64,000 bases of DNA from Chaetoderma sp. LZ-2023a (taxonomy: Eukaryota; Mollusca; Caudofoveata; Chaetodermatida; Chaetodermatidae), in NCBI GenBank assembly GCA_034401795.1, contig CM067374.1, positions 130,206,901 through 130,270,900 on the forward strand, read 5' to 3'. Below, piece after piece: positions 44,278 to 55,875 of this stretch. The stretch's first letter is position 1. Every line of letters starts with the position of its first letter. The position numbers and the translations under genes were made by a program. Under the pieces are notes generated by a model. It had not been told where the DNA came from and ran no database searches. It saw only the letters and a list, made by a program, of their open reading frames with translations.

Positions 44278-45235
44278 GAAACCTACATAGAGACGACAAC
44301 GGAACATTTACCCGATCTGTTGCACCATATCATCCGATCAATCACGAACCATTGCAGCGTTGTTAGCGATGAAGAGGTCACATGTAGCCTGAATCTGTGT
44401 GCGAAAATCCTCGAGAAGGTACAACCTTCCATGACAATCCTTGGAAATGAAGCTCATGATGAGACGGTCTCGATATCTGAGAAAGCTGAGCGAAAATTTA
44501 GCGCATCATCCGAGGCTGACTTGCTCGTTGATAGTGAGAATTTAGAAATAAATGAAAAAATTTCTGAGAAAAAAGATGAAAATGAGAAAGATGTTATATC
44601 TGAAGCTGTATTTCATGGTGATAATGTCATTGGTACTGATAAGGTTTCAAAAGTTGACGATAAGGCGAGTCCTACGGATACTGAGATTGACACCAGTAGT
44701 GTGCCAGCTGTAACACCGGATAGTGCAATTTCAGAATTAACCAAATTAGACTTGCCAGATGATATAACTCCCAGCCCATTATCGGAGATGAATAATGAAT
44801 TTCAGATGTACAACTCGGTCGAAATACAGAAATCGCCGCGTGTTTCGTATAAAATTTCGGGTCCGCTAACCTTAATGCAAGCATCTGTGAATAGTTTCCA
44901 GAATTTTTTTCATATTTATGTAACCGAACGAGTTTTGCGCAATGAGAGTGTCGCCAGGCAGTGTATCGAATCAATGACGCTCCCGACGGAACAAATTCGA
45001 TCGTGGGAACATGATTCAGTTATTGACTCTGACTCCACCTGTAGTCAAGAGGAGATAATCCAGTCAGATTGTGCAGTACATAACAGAACATTATTTGGAG
45101 ATGTAGCGGATAAGGCTATATCTGCAGAATGTTGTGAGGCATTTATTTGTGCCTGCAAATTGTTAGTTGATTTCTCGAGTTTTCCAATGTACTGTACTGA
45201 TTATCAGAGGGTGATCGACCGAACACGAACGAAAG
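44278..45235 (+). CDS. DOP1: DOP1 coding exon 5 (residues 519-838)
   Basis: Acceptor CAATTTCAG; donor CGAAAG|GTAATG, phase 1. It begins ETYIETTTEHLPDLLHHII, which joins seamlessly to the end of exon 4. Residues about 570-690 are acidic, Ser/Glu-rich and probably disordered. The end returns to conserved helices (LMQASVNSFQNFFHIYVTER; SAECCEAFICACKLLVDFSS). Confidence 0.92.
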
Positions 45236-45294
45236 GTAATGTAATGGAAGGATCCAATCTGTCACTCATGTACTGATATCTGATGTCAAAATCA

Positions 45295-45702
45295 ATAGAC
45301 CTTTCCGGTTTTAGCTATGCCCGGCCATCTCTAGCTAAGCTCCACCGATACCTTGCCCATGTTGGGATCGATCGATCTCTGAATACCCTGACTATCAATT
45401 TCCAAAAAAACTACAGAGGTAAGCTGTTGAATATTTTGAAACTAATTTGACTGGGTGCTGTTGCTGCCTAAGGCCGCAACAGCACCCAGTAAAATTAGTT
45501 TCAAAATATTCAACAGCATGTTTATTAAATAGCAATGAATTACAAAGACATACAATTCATACACTGTGTTGAAATTTTTGAGATTTTATGACGGTCTATA
45601 TGGAACCCTTTGTGATGTAATGATTGTGACATCGTCATATACCTGCTGGGCTGATTGTGACGTCATACGAGGTCAGATGATGGATGGATAGTCTGGAAAG
45701 GT
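45295..45702. mobile_element. Family D element, copy 5 (full length)
   Basis: TAGACCTTTCCGGTTTTAGC to GTCTGGAAAGGT. The central hairpin (45420-45515) pairs TTGAATATTTTGAAACTAAT with its complement around GTGCTGTTGCTGCCTAAGG. The most complete forward copy. Confidence 0.8.
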
Positions 45703-45721
45703 GAATTATGTCACTAGTTAG

Positions 45722-45762
45722 CTGCCTGCCTGTCTGCCTGCCTGCCTGCCTGCCTGCCTGTC
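45722..45762. repeat. (CCTG)n microsatellite
   Basis: About ten GCCT units in a row. Confidence 0.9.
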
Positions 45763-45849
45763 ACACTTGCTTTAACTCTGCAGTACATTATTGCTAGCAA
45801 ATTTTCACAGTTAAGATAATTGTAACATGTTCTCATTAGTATAATTATT

Positions 45850-47035
45850 AGTTCACCTGGCCAGAATGGCCATGTGTGCTTTAATGCCATGGCGGCGATC
45901 CGTCATCCATCTGTCCGGCATTTGTCCGTGTGTCCATGAACATTTGCTTAAAAACGCAACTCCTCATTAACGGCTTGGTGGAGTTGAACCTAATTTATCT
46001 GGAAGGACCCTTTAGGGAAAGCTTCAGAAAATCTATACAGAATTTTGATTGGTCAATTTTTGGGGTGAAAATATTAGATTTTATGAAAAATTTGGCGGAA
46101 ATTGTGAAAATGCTACTCCTCATTAACCGCTTGGCATATTTCAACGTAATTTGGCCGAAAGGTAATTATGGGTGTAGGCTTCAGACATGTCAGAACTTGT
46201 ATCCAGAATTTTGATTGGACAATTTTTTGGGGTGAAAAGCTTAGATTTTGTGAAAAATTTACCGGAAATTGTCAAAATCCTACTCATTTATTAATCACAC
46301 GGCAGATCTGAGATTAAATTGGCTGGATAGACCATATGGGGCTAGGCTTCAGCATTTTGATTGCAGAATTTTGATTGGTCAATATTTTTACTGAAAATGT
46401 TACATTCTATGAAAATTTACCAGAAATTGTCAAAATGTTACTCATCATTAATCGCTTGACGAATTTCAACCCTAGTTGGCTGGACAAAACCCTATCAAGG
46501 TAGGATTCAGAACTTCTATTCAGAATTTTTATTGGTCGATTTTTTTAGAGAAATATTTTATGACAAGTTTACTGCAAATTGTCAAAAAGCTTCTCTTACA
46601 TACATTTACACTGTATGTGCTGGAAGATTTCAACAAAATTTGGCTATCAACATGATCAAGGTAGAATCCAGAACTTTTATTCAGAATTGAGCTCGGTCAT
46701 GTTTTGGGGTGAAAATCATAGATTCTATGAAAGATTTACCGGAAATTGTCAAAGCGCATCGCATCCTTAACCGCTAATGGTGGATTTTATCCAAATCTGC
46801 TTGGAAGGATTCGATGGTGGTAGGTGGCCAATCTTTTTACCACCATCTTGGATTTTTTGGGGGGGAAATTTTCAGGAACCATTTAAAACGCTACTTACTT
46901 ATTAATGGCCCAATTTCAACGAAACGAGTTGAATGATCCTATAGCGGTAAGTTTCATCATATCAAACGAGAATTCTGATACGTCAATTTCTTTGGTGACC
47001 ATCTTGGATTTTTCGCAAATTATCCATACTTTTAA
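45850..47035. mobile_element. Family E element, copy 3
   Basis: Begins AGTTCACCTGGCCAGAATGG and carries six or so diverged internal units ('GGAAATTGTCAAAATgCTACTC'). The right terminus is lost. Confidence 0.65.
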
Positions 47036-47116
47036 TTGTGAATCTCAAATTTTTATGTTGGCTTGCATGAATTAGAGGATGTCATGACAGTGGTCTAAAT
47101 GCAAGTGTGTTACTCC

Positions 47117-47958
47117 TTTAACCCATTAAATACATGTAGGAAAATTTGTTCAAGAAATTTCAATTTTTACAGAGAAATGTCCATTTGCAGACCAAGAGAA
47201 GACTGTTTTTGAAAACTTACCACTGGAATGACTGGCTCGGTTATCGAGCCAGTCATTCCAGTGATAAATTTTCAAAAATAGTCTTCTCTTGTTCTGCAAA
47301 TTAACATTTCTCAAGACCACTGCAGAAGCCGATTTTGGCTGATATGAGTCGGTTACTATTTATGATCTGTCAAAAAAAAAAATCAAAATATTTGCTTACT
47401 GAAGATCCATTTACAGGCCAAGAGAATACAATTTTTGAAAGTTTATCACTGCAATGACTGGCTCGGTTATTGAGCCAGGCCTTCCAGTAGTAAATTTTCA
47501 TAAATACTCTTCACTTGTCCTGCAAATAGACACTCCTCAACAGCACTGCAGATGTCATTTTTGACCATCTTGATTGGTCATTAACCCTTTCACCGATAAA
47601 TCCATGAAAAAGTATATTCTTTATGATATCAAAACCTATTGTCGAATATTTTAAAATTAATTTGTCTGGAAGTAATTTCAATATATTTAACAGTTTTCCT
47701 GTATGGTTGTCTTGAACCTATTAACCCTTTAACACTCATAAGCCAAGAACGGCTTCTAAAGTGGTCTTGAAAAATGTCCATTTGCAGACCAAGAGAAGAC
47801 TCTTTTTGAAAATTGAACACAGGAATGACTGGCTCGATAACAGAGCCAGCCATTCCAGTGGTAAATTTTCAAAAATAGTCTTCTCTTGGTCTGCAAATGG
47901 ACATTTTCTATGAGAAGATTGAAATTTTCTTGAACAAATTCAAGGGTTAAACGGTTAA
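47117..47958. mobile_element. Tandem row of four MITEs (A-A-B-A) joined at TTAA
   Basis: A at 47117-47355 and A at about 47356-47584, B at 47581-47724 (starts TTAACCCTTTCACCGATAAA), and A at 47721/47728-47958 (ends GGGTTAAACGGTTAA). Neighbouring elements share a single TTAA. The last copy is a near-perfect hairpin with CTCGATAACAGAGCC at its tip. Confidence 0.75.
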
Positions 47959-48030
47959 AATACATGGAGCTTTAGCCTTTCTCCAAATGTTATTGAAGTA
48001 ATTTGAATTTCTGTTTGAACTTTTCATCAG

Positions 48031-48296
48031 GTGAAGAGGTTTCATTGCCTCTATGGCTAGAAGACCTTATCACATCTAGCTGTTTCAACGTCAACTTTCC
48101 TATCCAGAGTGTTGCCATAGCGACGATTCTTGACCTGATTATTCTGACACAGAGTGTACAATCGGAGTCGGAGAGCAAGACATCCCAAGATTCCCGGCGA
48201 CAATCATGTAATGAGGGAACGGTGTCTGTTGTTCTGCTTCCAGCATTGCTACCACGTCATCTTAAGTTTCTTAATGAGAATACATTATTTTATCAG
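48031..48296 (+). CDS. DOP1: DOP1 coding exon 6 (residues 838-926)
   Basis: Acceptor TTTTCATCAG; donor TATCAG|GTAAAA, phase 0. Encodes EEVSLPLWLEDLITSSC, NFPIQSVAIATILDLIILTQ and LLPRHLKFLNENTLFYQ, matching the mid-region of Dopey proteins. Confidence 0.92.
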
Positions 48297-48541
48297 GTAA
48301 AAAACAGTTCAGATATAGTTTTATTTCTATTGATACACGTCGTCATATAATGTAATACATTTACGGTCAAAGTTAGCTTAATCTCTATTACCATGATTAC
48401 AATATTCTCGTTTTGCGCATTTTCAAATTTTCATTGGCCTTACATGTATTTCTTGGTGTATACATGCACAATTTTATATACACGTGTTTTTGATCATATT
48501 TTAGCTATATAGTATAAATGGCCGTCAATATTGTGTTGGCA

Positions 48542-48922
48542 ATGGACCTTTCCAGTTTTAGCTATTCCCTGCCCATCTCTATCTAAGCTCCACCCACACC
48601 TCATCCATGTTGGGATCGATCGATCTCTGAAATCCCTGACTATCAATGTCTAGAAAACTAAACAGGTAAGCTGCTAAATATTTTGAAACTAATTTGACTG
48701 GATGCTGTTGCTGCCTATGGCAGCAACAGCGCCCAGTTAAATTAGTTTCAAAATATTCAACAGAATGTTTATTAAATGGTAAAGACATACAATTCGTACA
48801 ACATGTCAGACTATTAAGCGTTAAAGACGGACTATATCGAGTCATCATGGTGTCATATCTTACACATGACGTATTTGATTAAGAGGTCATATGATGGATG
48901 GATAAACTTGGAATGGGTCAAT
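48542..48922. mobile_element. Family D element, copy 6
   Basis: Left ATGGACCTTTCCAG is intact; the right end is worn (AAACTTGGAATGGGTCAA). The hairpin core at 48670-48765 has tip GATGCTGTTGCTGCCTATGG. Confidence 0.8.
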
Positions 48923-48934
48923 AGACTTTACCCA

Positions 48935-49165
48935 TTTAATGTTCAAGTGAAGCAAAATGTTTGCTTACTCAATGTACATTTGCAGGATTATAGAGAAGAC
49001 TACACATATATTTTTGAAAATTTACTATTGGAATGACTGTCTCGGTTATAGATTCAGCCATCCCACTGGTAAATTGTCAAAAATAGTTGTCTTGTTCAGC
49101 AAATGAACATGCCACAAGACTACTGCAGAGGCTGGTTTTGACTACTGCAGGTCTAAAAGGTATGA
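48935..49165. mobile_element. Family A MITE, worn
   Basis: Hairpin with tip TCTCGGTTATAGATTCAGCC; ends 58 bp before exon 7. Confidence 0.55.
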
Positions 49166-49222
49166 CCAATAAATGTAGAATCTGCAAGCAGCTTTAGTAT
49201 TATTTTGTTTACATCTTTGTAG

Positions 49223-49375
49223 ACCATAGCGCAGGAATTATGGAGTCGCCTGGCTGAAAATACACCAGAATTTCATCATCGTTCCGTGGAGCTATTCCAT
49301 TTACTCCACCAAGTGACGCCTAATCCGTGGATCTGTGAAGATGTCATCGGACGTCAGCTCGTGACTGATCAGCAG
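49223..49375 (+). CDS. DOP1: DOP1 coding exon 7 (residues 927-977)
   Basis: 51 codons, phase 0 at both ends; acceptor ACATCTTTGTAG, donor CAGCAG|GTGTGT. Encodes TIAQELWSRLAENTPEFHHR, VELFHLLHQVTP and CEDVIGRQL. Confidence 0.92.
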
Positions 49376-50009
49376 GTGTGTTAGAGCGCAAACATTTCAT
49401 ACATGTATATAATAGGCCAGAAATAATAGAACATAAAATGTGTGAATTATTTATTAATATTTTATCCGCAGAATGTAGGCTTGCGCGATTACATGGTTCA
49501 ATCGAAAATGGCGGTTATTATTTAAATCGCGAATTTATGTGATTAAAATTTAAATAATCAAATAATTGTGACTATTTTCTACTGCATAAAATAGTTCAAA
49601 TCCTAACTTTAATTACTCTTTAATGCGATCGGTCATGAAAATTGACATTTTTCTCATCAAATGTGTGTCCATTTGCAGGCCATTTTGAAAATGTATCACT
49701 GGAATGACTGGCTCGAGTATGGACATGTCTAAACCTCATTGCAGCTTTCATCATTGATAGGCCTTTGTTGTTATATCTGGGTACATGTACATGTAATTCT
49801 TGGCCAGGCTGATTAATCGAGTAATCACGATTATTCCTCACTAATCGATCGTGATCACTCATAACAATAATTGTGTAAGTCTGGCAGAATGCTCAGGTTT
49901 ATTTCACCGTTTTACTACTGTATTGCAAGTATCTTTTAACCTTTCTGAAGAGTGGTACAGTGTTTGCTCTTTAGCTGCACATACATGTAGCAGCTCAGTA
50001 AACTAAGTC

Positions 50010-50066
50010 CCTTAGTCAGTCAGTCAGTCAGTCAGTCAGTCAGTCAGTCAGTCAGTCAGTCAGTCA
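50010..50066. repeat. (CAGT)n microsatellite
   Basis: About thirteen uninterrupted GTCA units. Confidence 0.95.
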
Positions 50067-50089
50067 CAAACGCTTAAATTCCGGGCTGT

Positions 50090-51180
50090 CGCTTCAAGAG
50101 TTTTTTCATATATGTATATACATGTATTAACAAAACTTGGTCTATGCATGCATTGTTGGCTTAAGGTATGCAGGCTGGTAAAAGTAGGTCAGTGTGACCT
50201 GCTTTTCATGCTTCACCCGCAGGTACCAAGATTCTATCAACCTGGTTTGTATGTCATTCCCTTGTCTCCTTAGCGTGTATGATTGGTTCTTCCATTTCCG
50301 TGTGATAAAGATCTATTGTGCTAGTATGAATCCTATGGATTTTGGGGTTAAATTGTCAAAAGTCAAATTCCCAAGAGCCATAAATCATGTTATACTGAAG
50401 GGATCATCAACAGACTTGTCCTGCTAGTTGCCTTTGGTTACCTAAAAAAAACCCTATTGATTATCCAGTCAAGTCTCAACATTCAGTTGAGTTGGCGATC
50501 AGCAGCTTGCTTATGCAGAGATTGATTCAAAGAGGTGGGGTGGGGTTGTCATGGATATAGAGCAACAATCTGTGGTATCATGTTTGTTGTAAATATTTTA
50601 ATGGTCAAAGCGGTCAAAAGTGTGTTTTGCAATGATGTCCAGCAGGAATATCTATTTGCAGGCCAAGTGAGAGTATTATAGAACACTTCCTGCTAGAATG
50701 ACTGGCTTGAATATTTAATGAAATTCTTCTCATGGTCAGCAAATAGATATTTTTAGTTGGAGAATTGTAACTTTATTGACCTATTTCGTTAATCTTATCT
50801 TGCCTATTTTCTTCACTACTTGTGCAGCATTTTGGAGAGATCGGATCCGTCATGTAGGCTTGTTGCTTTGAGGGTTCACAACTGATTATTGAAAAATAAT
50901 AGTGATTACTCGATTAATCAGCTTGGGTACAAATTACCAAAACATAACAACAAATGAATATCAATGACGAAAGCTGCAATGGTGTTTAGAAAGGTTTGTT
51001 TGCAGGCCAAGAGTTAAAGATTTTTTGAAAATGTATCAGTGAATGTCATTCCAGTGAAGCTATTTCAAAAATAGTATTCTCTGACGCTGCAAATGGACAT
51101 AGATTCACTGAGCAAAATGCCATTTTTTATGATTGATCGCATTAAAGATTAATTAAAAGGTAGGTTTTGAAATACCACTC
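50090..51180. other. Intron 7 stretch without supported gene
   Basis: Holds two worn family A remnants (about 50640-50770 and 50990-51130) and otherwise unassigned sequence. The frame at 50194-50427 shows no recognisable domain. Confidence 0.45.
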
Positions 51181-51344
51181 AAATATCTGACATCATAATT
51201 AAGATCTGTCACTTGTCAGTTGATGCCACAATCAAAATGATGTACATGTATGTCCATCACGCCACTGGAAAAATCTGTCACTAAAGCGTCTGAATTGCAC
51301 ATGTGTATGACTTTTGTAAATTTGTAATCTAATAAACATTCTGT

Positions 51345-51435
51345 TGTATATTTTGAAACTAATTTGACTCAGCGGTGTTGTTGACATGGGCCATGGACAG
51401 CAACATTTCGCAGTCAAATCAGTTTCGAAATATTC
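51345..51435. repeat. Hairpin core of a D-like element
   Basis: TTGTATATTTTGAAACTAATTTGAC with its complement, tip GGGCCATGGACAGCAAC; D-like flanks (GGAGCTTAGCTAGAAATGGG) follow to about 51565. Confidence 0.6.
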
Positions 51436-51589
51436 AGGGGCTTACCTGCATGGTGCATAGTTACTGTGAAATTTAAGTTTTTTAAAGTTTTATCTTGATT
51501 TCAAGATGCGATAATAAAGTGGGTGGAGCTTAGCTAGAAATGGGCGGGGCATAGCTTGAAATGGATCCCTCTATTGAAGCAGCATGGGG

Positions 51590-51785
51590 TTAACCCTTTC
51601 TCATATCTCATTTTCATGGTATCCATACAGGAAAACTAGAACATTTTGAAACTAATTTGACTGGTAGCCAGTGCTGCCTCAGGCAGCAATGGCTTCCAGT
51701 CAGATTGCTTTCAAAATATTCAACAGAATAAGTTTTACATCGTAAAGAATATATATTTTCCGCAATTTGTCAGGGAAAGGTTTAA
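51590..51785. mobile_element. Family B hairpin MITE adjacent to the exon 8 acceptor
   Basis: TTAACCCTTTCTCATATC to TTTGTCAGGGAAAGGTTTAA. Ends about 20 bp before exon 8. Hairpin tip AGCCAGTGCTGCCTCAGGCAGC. Confidence 0.8.
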
Positions 51786-51805
51786 TTTAGCTGGTTGTTT
51801 CGTAG

Positions 51806-51909
51806 GGTACCCAGGTGGAAGCTTTCAAGAAGTTCTGTGTGCTGTGGCATTTGACCAGGGACAAGAAGACTGAGCCGACACCCGGAAAGACGTTCAGAAC
51901 ATTCGACAG
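51806..51909 (+). CDS. DOP1: DOP1 coding exon 8 (residues 978-1012)
   Basis: Acceptor GTTTCGTAG; donor GACAG|GTACAG, phase 2. Encodes TQVEAFKKFCVLWHLTRD and KTFRTFD, a well conserved stretch. The exon sits in a gap of about 145 bp between two MITEs. Confidence 0.92.
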
Positions 51910-51929
51910 GTACAGATTGTTTTAATTCG

Positions 51930-52152
51930 TTAACCATTTAAGGGTCATGATTTGTTTAGAAAATAAGAAATCTTTGCTTAGTTAATGTAGATTTTCAGGA
52001 CAAGAGAAGACCAATCTTGAGATTTTACCGCTGGAATGACTGGATCGGTTATTGAAAACCAGTTTTTCCAGTGGTAAAATTTCAAAACTATTCATCCCTT
52101 GGCGTACAAATCAATATTTCTCAAGAACAGTTTTGGCCGTCTTGGCTATTAA
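51930..52152. mobile_element. Family A MITE just after exon 8
   Basis: TTAACCATTTAAGGGTCATG begins 21 bp after the exon 8 donor and the element ends GTCTTGGCTATTAA. Hairpin tip partly decayed (GATCGGTTATTGAAAACC). Confidence 0.65.
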
Positions 52153-52306
52153 ACAGTTGATGTCAAGAATTGTTATGAAAATCAAGACTTTGGCTTATTG
52201 ATTGTTCATTCTTTTGCAGGACAAATTATGCCTACAGTACATCTAAAAATAACTTAGGATGTTTCCAAAACAAATTAAAATGTACTGTTCAATATTTTAA
52301 ACATAT

Positions 52307-52653
52307 TGGACGTTCTCCAGTTTATCCATCCATCATATGATGTCATAAGTGTAGGATGACATCATAATCAATGACGTCATGAATGATGTAGATAAGTTCA
52401 TCACAAATGCATAATTTGTGATGGGCTAAACGTTGTACGAATTGTATGTCTTTACCGTTTAATAAACACACTGTTGAATATTTTGAAACTAATTTAACTG
52501 GGCGCAGTTTGCCGCCATATTAAACAGCTTATACATGTAGATTTCTGGAAATTGATAGTCAGGGATCGATTGATGCCAGCACAAGGGTGGTGTGGTTGGA
52601 GCTTACATGTAGCTAGAGATGGGCAGGACATAGCTAAAACTGGAAATGTCAAT
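52307..52653. mobile_element. Family D element, copy 7 (reverse, core truncated)
   Basis: TGGACGTTCTCCAG to AACTGGAAATGTC; only one arm of the hairpin core remains at 52472-52510. Confidence 0.65.
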
Positions 52654-52825
52654 TGGATTGGAAGACATTCCAATCCAATTGCATTCAAAAAAGTCAACAA
52701 CATCTCTTACTAATTAACATGTTTATGTTTTGTTTTGGAAACATTTAAACTTATTTATGACTTGTACTGTATGTTTACAATACAATTTTTCAGATATTTG
52801 ACACTATTATCTATTGTCTTGATAG

Positions 52826-52978
52826 ATCAATGTTTGTGTGCCTGGATCATTTACGTGAAGATACATCCCCTAGTCAGACTATTGCCAGCACGTGGCTCAC
52901 ACATGCGGTTCAGAGGGGAGATCTGGGCAGGATCCTGGAACCCTTACTGCTCATGCTTCTTCATCCAGATACAGCCAG
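52826..52978 (+). CDS. DOP1: DOP1 coding exon 9 (residues 1012-1063)
   Basis: Acceptor CTTGATAG at 52825; an upstream TTTTTCAG at 52793 gives the wrong frame for the family. Encodes SMFVCLDHL, TIASTWLTHAVQRGD and RILEPLLLMLLHPDTA. Donor GCCAG|GTCTGA, phase 2, runs straight into an AAT microsatellite. Confidence 0.92.
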
Positions 52979-52980
52979 GT

Positions 52981-52983
<3 letters not shown>

Positions 52984-53025
<42 letters not shown>

Positions 53026-53026
53026 C

Positions 53027-53066
<40 letters not shown>

Positions 53067-53078
53067 TAATAATAATTT
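52984..53078. repeat. (AAT)n microsatellite starting at the exon 9 donor
   Basis: About thirty AAT units with two small interruptions, beginning six bases inside the intron. Reading frames of poly-Asn or poly-Leu here are artefacts. Confidence 0.95.
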
Positions 53079-53241
53079 CACAATATAACAGTTGTTGTGC
53101 TGCAGACATAAGTGATTACTTTGTAAGATGTTTGAAGGAGGACAACTGTTTGCCAAACACAAAGAGATGTTAGTTAGTAAGAAATGTTCTGTGGTATATT
53201 TTGAACATAGGCAGTGATGTCTTGCAAACCAATCATGCCAT

Positions 53242-53645
53242 TGGACCTTTACAATTTAGCCATCCATCATCTGACATCATATGACATCATAATCAACTTA
53301 GTACATGATGTGTAGGATGATGTCATAATCAATAACCTCATGAATTACATAGATAAGTTCATCAAGAATGCATTATTGACGGACTATGCGGTGTTGTATG
53401 AATTGTATGTTTTTACCATTTAATAAACATGCTGTTCAATATTTTGAAACTAATATTTATAACTGGCCTATGGCAGCAACAGCCCGCAGTCAAATTATTT
53501 TCAATATATTCAACAACTTACGTGAATAGTTTTCTGAAAATTGATATACAAGCAGTTAAGGGATTGATCAATCCCAACACGAGCAAGGTGTGGGGTGGAG
53601 CTTAGCTAGAGATGGGCGGGCCATAGCTAAAACTGGAAACGTCCA
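53242..53645. mobile_element. Family D element, copy 8 (reverse)
   Basis: TTGGACCTTTACAATTTAGC to AACTGGAAACGTCCA; hairpin core 53432-53520 with one degraded arm. Confidence 0.7.
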
Positions 53646-53815
53646 TTATGTTCAAAATATTCAACAGTATGTGTTATCTTGTTTAGAAACATGTTGAGTT
53701 ATTTCTCAGCTGTACTGTATGTTGCTTTAGTTTGGTGTAATTTTAAAACTAAGCAATAAGTACATGTTGTAGCCTATAACTTAGCAATATTGCCTGATAA
53801 CTTAGCAATATTATT

Positions 53816-54052
53816 TTAACCCTTTAATGGCCAAATTTGGTCAAGAAAATCACAAGATTTTCATATTGAATGTCCATTTTCAGGCCAAGAGATTATTTTT
53901 GAAAATTTACCATTGGAATGACTGGTTCGGTTATCGGGCCGGTCATTCCAGTGGTGAATTTTAAAAAATAGTCTTCTCCTGGCCTTCAAATTGACATTCT
54001 ACAAGACCACTCCAGAGGCCGGGTAAGGCTGGCCATGCCATTAAAGGGTTAA
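53816..54052. mobile_element. Family A hairpin MITE
   Basis: TTAACCCTTTAATGGCC to GCCATTAAAGGGTTAA, so the termini are clear inverted repeats. Tip GGTTCGGTTATCGGGCC. Confidence 0.8.
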
Positions 54053-54143
54053 TAATATTTATTCCATATAATTCAGTCTCGGGTTCCCAGCATTTTAGGT
54101 GACCTCAATTTTTTACACATGACCTTGTGATAATTTATTCCAG

Positions 54144-55505
54144 GGTGTCGATTCAACACGTGAACATACATAAACCACAGAATGTTCGACTGAGTGAGAG
54201 CGGTGACGATGCAGACAGTGCTGAAGCAAACATTTATGCAATTAGCAGCGAGGGTGGTAAAGTCATTTATCATGTCAGCGGACATGGGAGACAAATCTCG
54301 AAGAAAAATGTTGAGCATCTTCGATCATTTGCAGTCTCAGTAACAAAAGATGGTGACTCTGCATCCAGTGTAACCACAGCACCTACTCGTGCACAGATGG
54401 AGTTATCGTTTGAGCGTATTAGTGCTGAGGACGTTAAGCTACGTGTAAATCCCTTCAGTTCCCAGAATTCCCTGGATACGTTGATGTTTGATGGTGTTTC
54501 ATTGCCAAAATCTAAATCCACGCCGTCTTCACTTCAGTTGCCAGACTTTTCTAACGCTAAGCGACTAACGAAAGAAACCTGTAGACGAGAAGGGATATAT
54601 TTTGATGGACATGATGAGGAAACCCTTGAGAAATCTGAACAAGAGACTGATGACAATGTTTGTGAGAAAATCATAGATGAGAGTGCTTCAGAAATTTCTA
54701 AGAAAATTATTGAAGGCTTAATCAGTAATGTTGTTAATGACTTTGATGAGAATAGCTGTGAATCAATAGATACTCGCACCAACAGTGAAGATATGAACCA
54801 AGACCCAGAACTGACCAGTAATGAGCAACGACTGACTCCCATTGGTCACGATCGGAAATCTCTCTCAAAGTCACCGAGCGATAGTTTATTGGCGTCAAGG
54901 AAACGAGCTGCATTACGAACATTAAGTACAAGCTCTAGAGATAACAGTATGTTAAATGATGAAGATTTACTTAACGGAATAGATCGGAGAAATGTCACGA
55001 TTGATTCGCCTATTGAAGGTGATAATGATACAGAACTGAAATTTCCTGTTGGTGGCTTGACTCCAACCAGTCCGGGAGTGCATACACTTCATATGCATAT
55101 CCTCCTTTATACACAGCGCTACGATTACCGGAGAACTTTATATGCGCTGCTTACATTTAAATCTCTGCTCATAAAATGCCCGAGACTTATCGTTATTTCT
55201 ATGGCAACGACGAGCATTACTGCGACCCAGACGCCAAATATCGCAAAGCTGCAAACACTACTTGCAAGACACCGAAAATCTGTGTTTGGTAAAAATTACT
55301 TCGGCGATGTTTACCCGGAGACGGTTACGAGTTACCGTAGCAACATGTATCTGGAGATAATCGTGTCGCTTTGTTTGTACTATATCCGGAGTTACTATCC
55401 AAACCTGATGATGAGCAAGCTGAGTGGAGATGAGCTTAATGGGAACAAAGAGGTGCACATCCTCGGTACAGATGTCCTTACGCTGCTAATGACGGAGCTC
55501 GGCAG
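54144..55505 (+). CDS. DOP1: DOP1 coding exon 10 (residues 1063-1517)
   Basis: The largest exon: 1,362 bases; acceptor TTTATTCCAG, donor GGCAG|GTTCGT, phase 2. The first 300 residues are Ser/Asp/Glu-rich, variable and probably disordered. The last 130 are conserved helices: MHILLYTQRYDYRRTLYALL, LQTLLARHRKSVFGKNYF, YLEIIVSLCLYYIRSYYP and DVLTLLMTELGR. Confidence 0.93.
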
Positions 55506-55523
55506 GTTCGTAGTACACACAGA

Positions 55524-55875
55524 ATTAACCCGCAAATTTGTTCAATTGTCAATTTTCTAAAAAAAGTCTCCATTTGCAGACCAAGACAAGACTATTTTTG
55601 AAATTTTATCACTGAAATGACTGGCTAAATTATTGAGCCAGTCATTCCAATGGTAAATTTTCACAAATTTGTTCAAGAAAATGGTAAATTTTCTAATAGA
55701 AAATCTCCATTTGCAGACCAAGAAAAGACTATTCTTGAAAATTTATCACTGGAATGACTGGCTTGACTATTGACCCAGTCATTCCAGTGGTAAATTTTCT
55801 CAAATAGTTTTCACTTATTCTGCAAATGGACCTTTCTCAAGCCCTAAGCCATTTTTGGCCATGTTGAGCATTTAA
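55524..55875. mobile_element. Two overlapping family A MITEs after exon 10
   Basis: The first starts TTAACCCGCAAATTTG 19 bp after the donor. The second hairpin (from about 55661) ends GAGCATTTAAATTTTAA. Both keep ATTTGCAGACCAAGA arms. Confidence 0.7.

Noticed and set aside
50194..50427. 77-residue frame in DOP1 intron 7
   Set aside because: Does not match Dopey proteins, and exons 7 and 8 already join without a gap.
52794..52825. Earlier acceptor TTTTTCAG for DOP1 exon 9
   Set aside because: With the phase from exon 8 it gives a frame that does not match the family; the CTTGATAG acceptor at 52825 does.
52735..53088. Frame with a poly-Asn tail
   Set aside because: The first part overlaps DOP1 exon 9 in the wrong frame and the Asn run is the AAT microsatellite.
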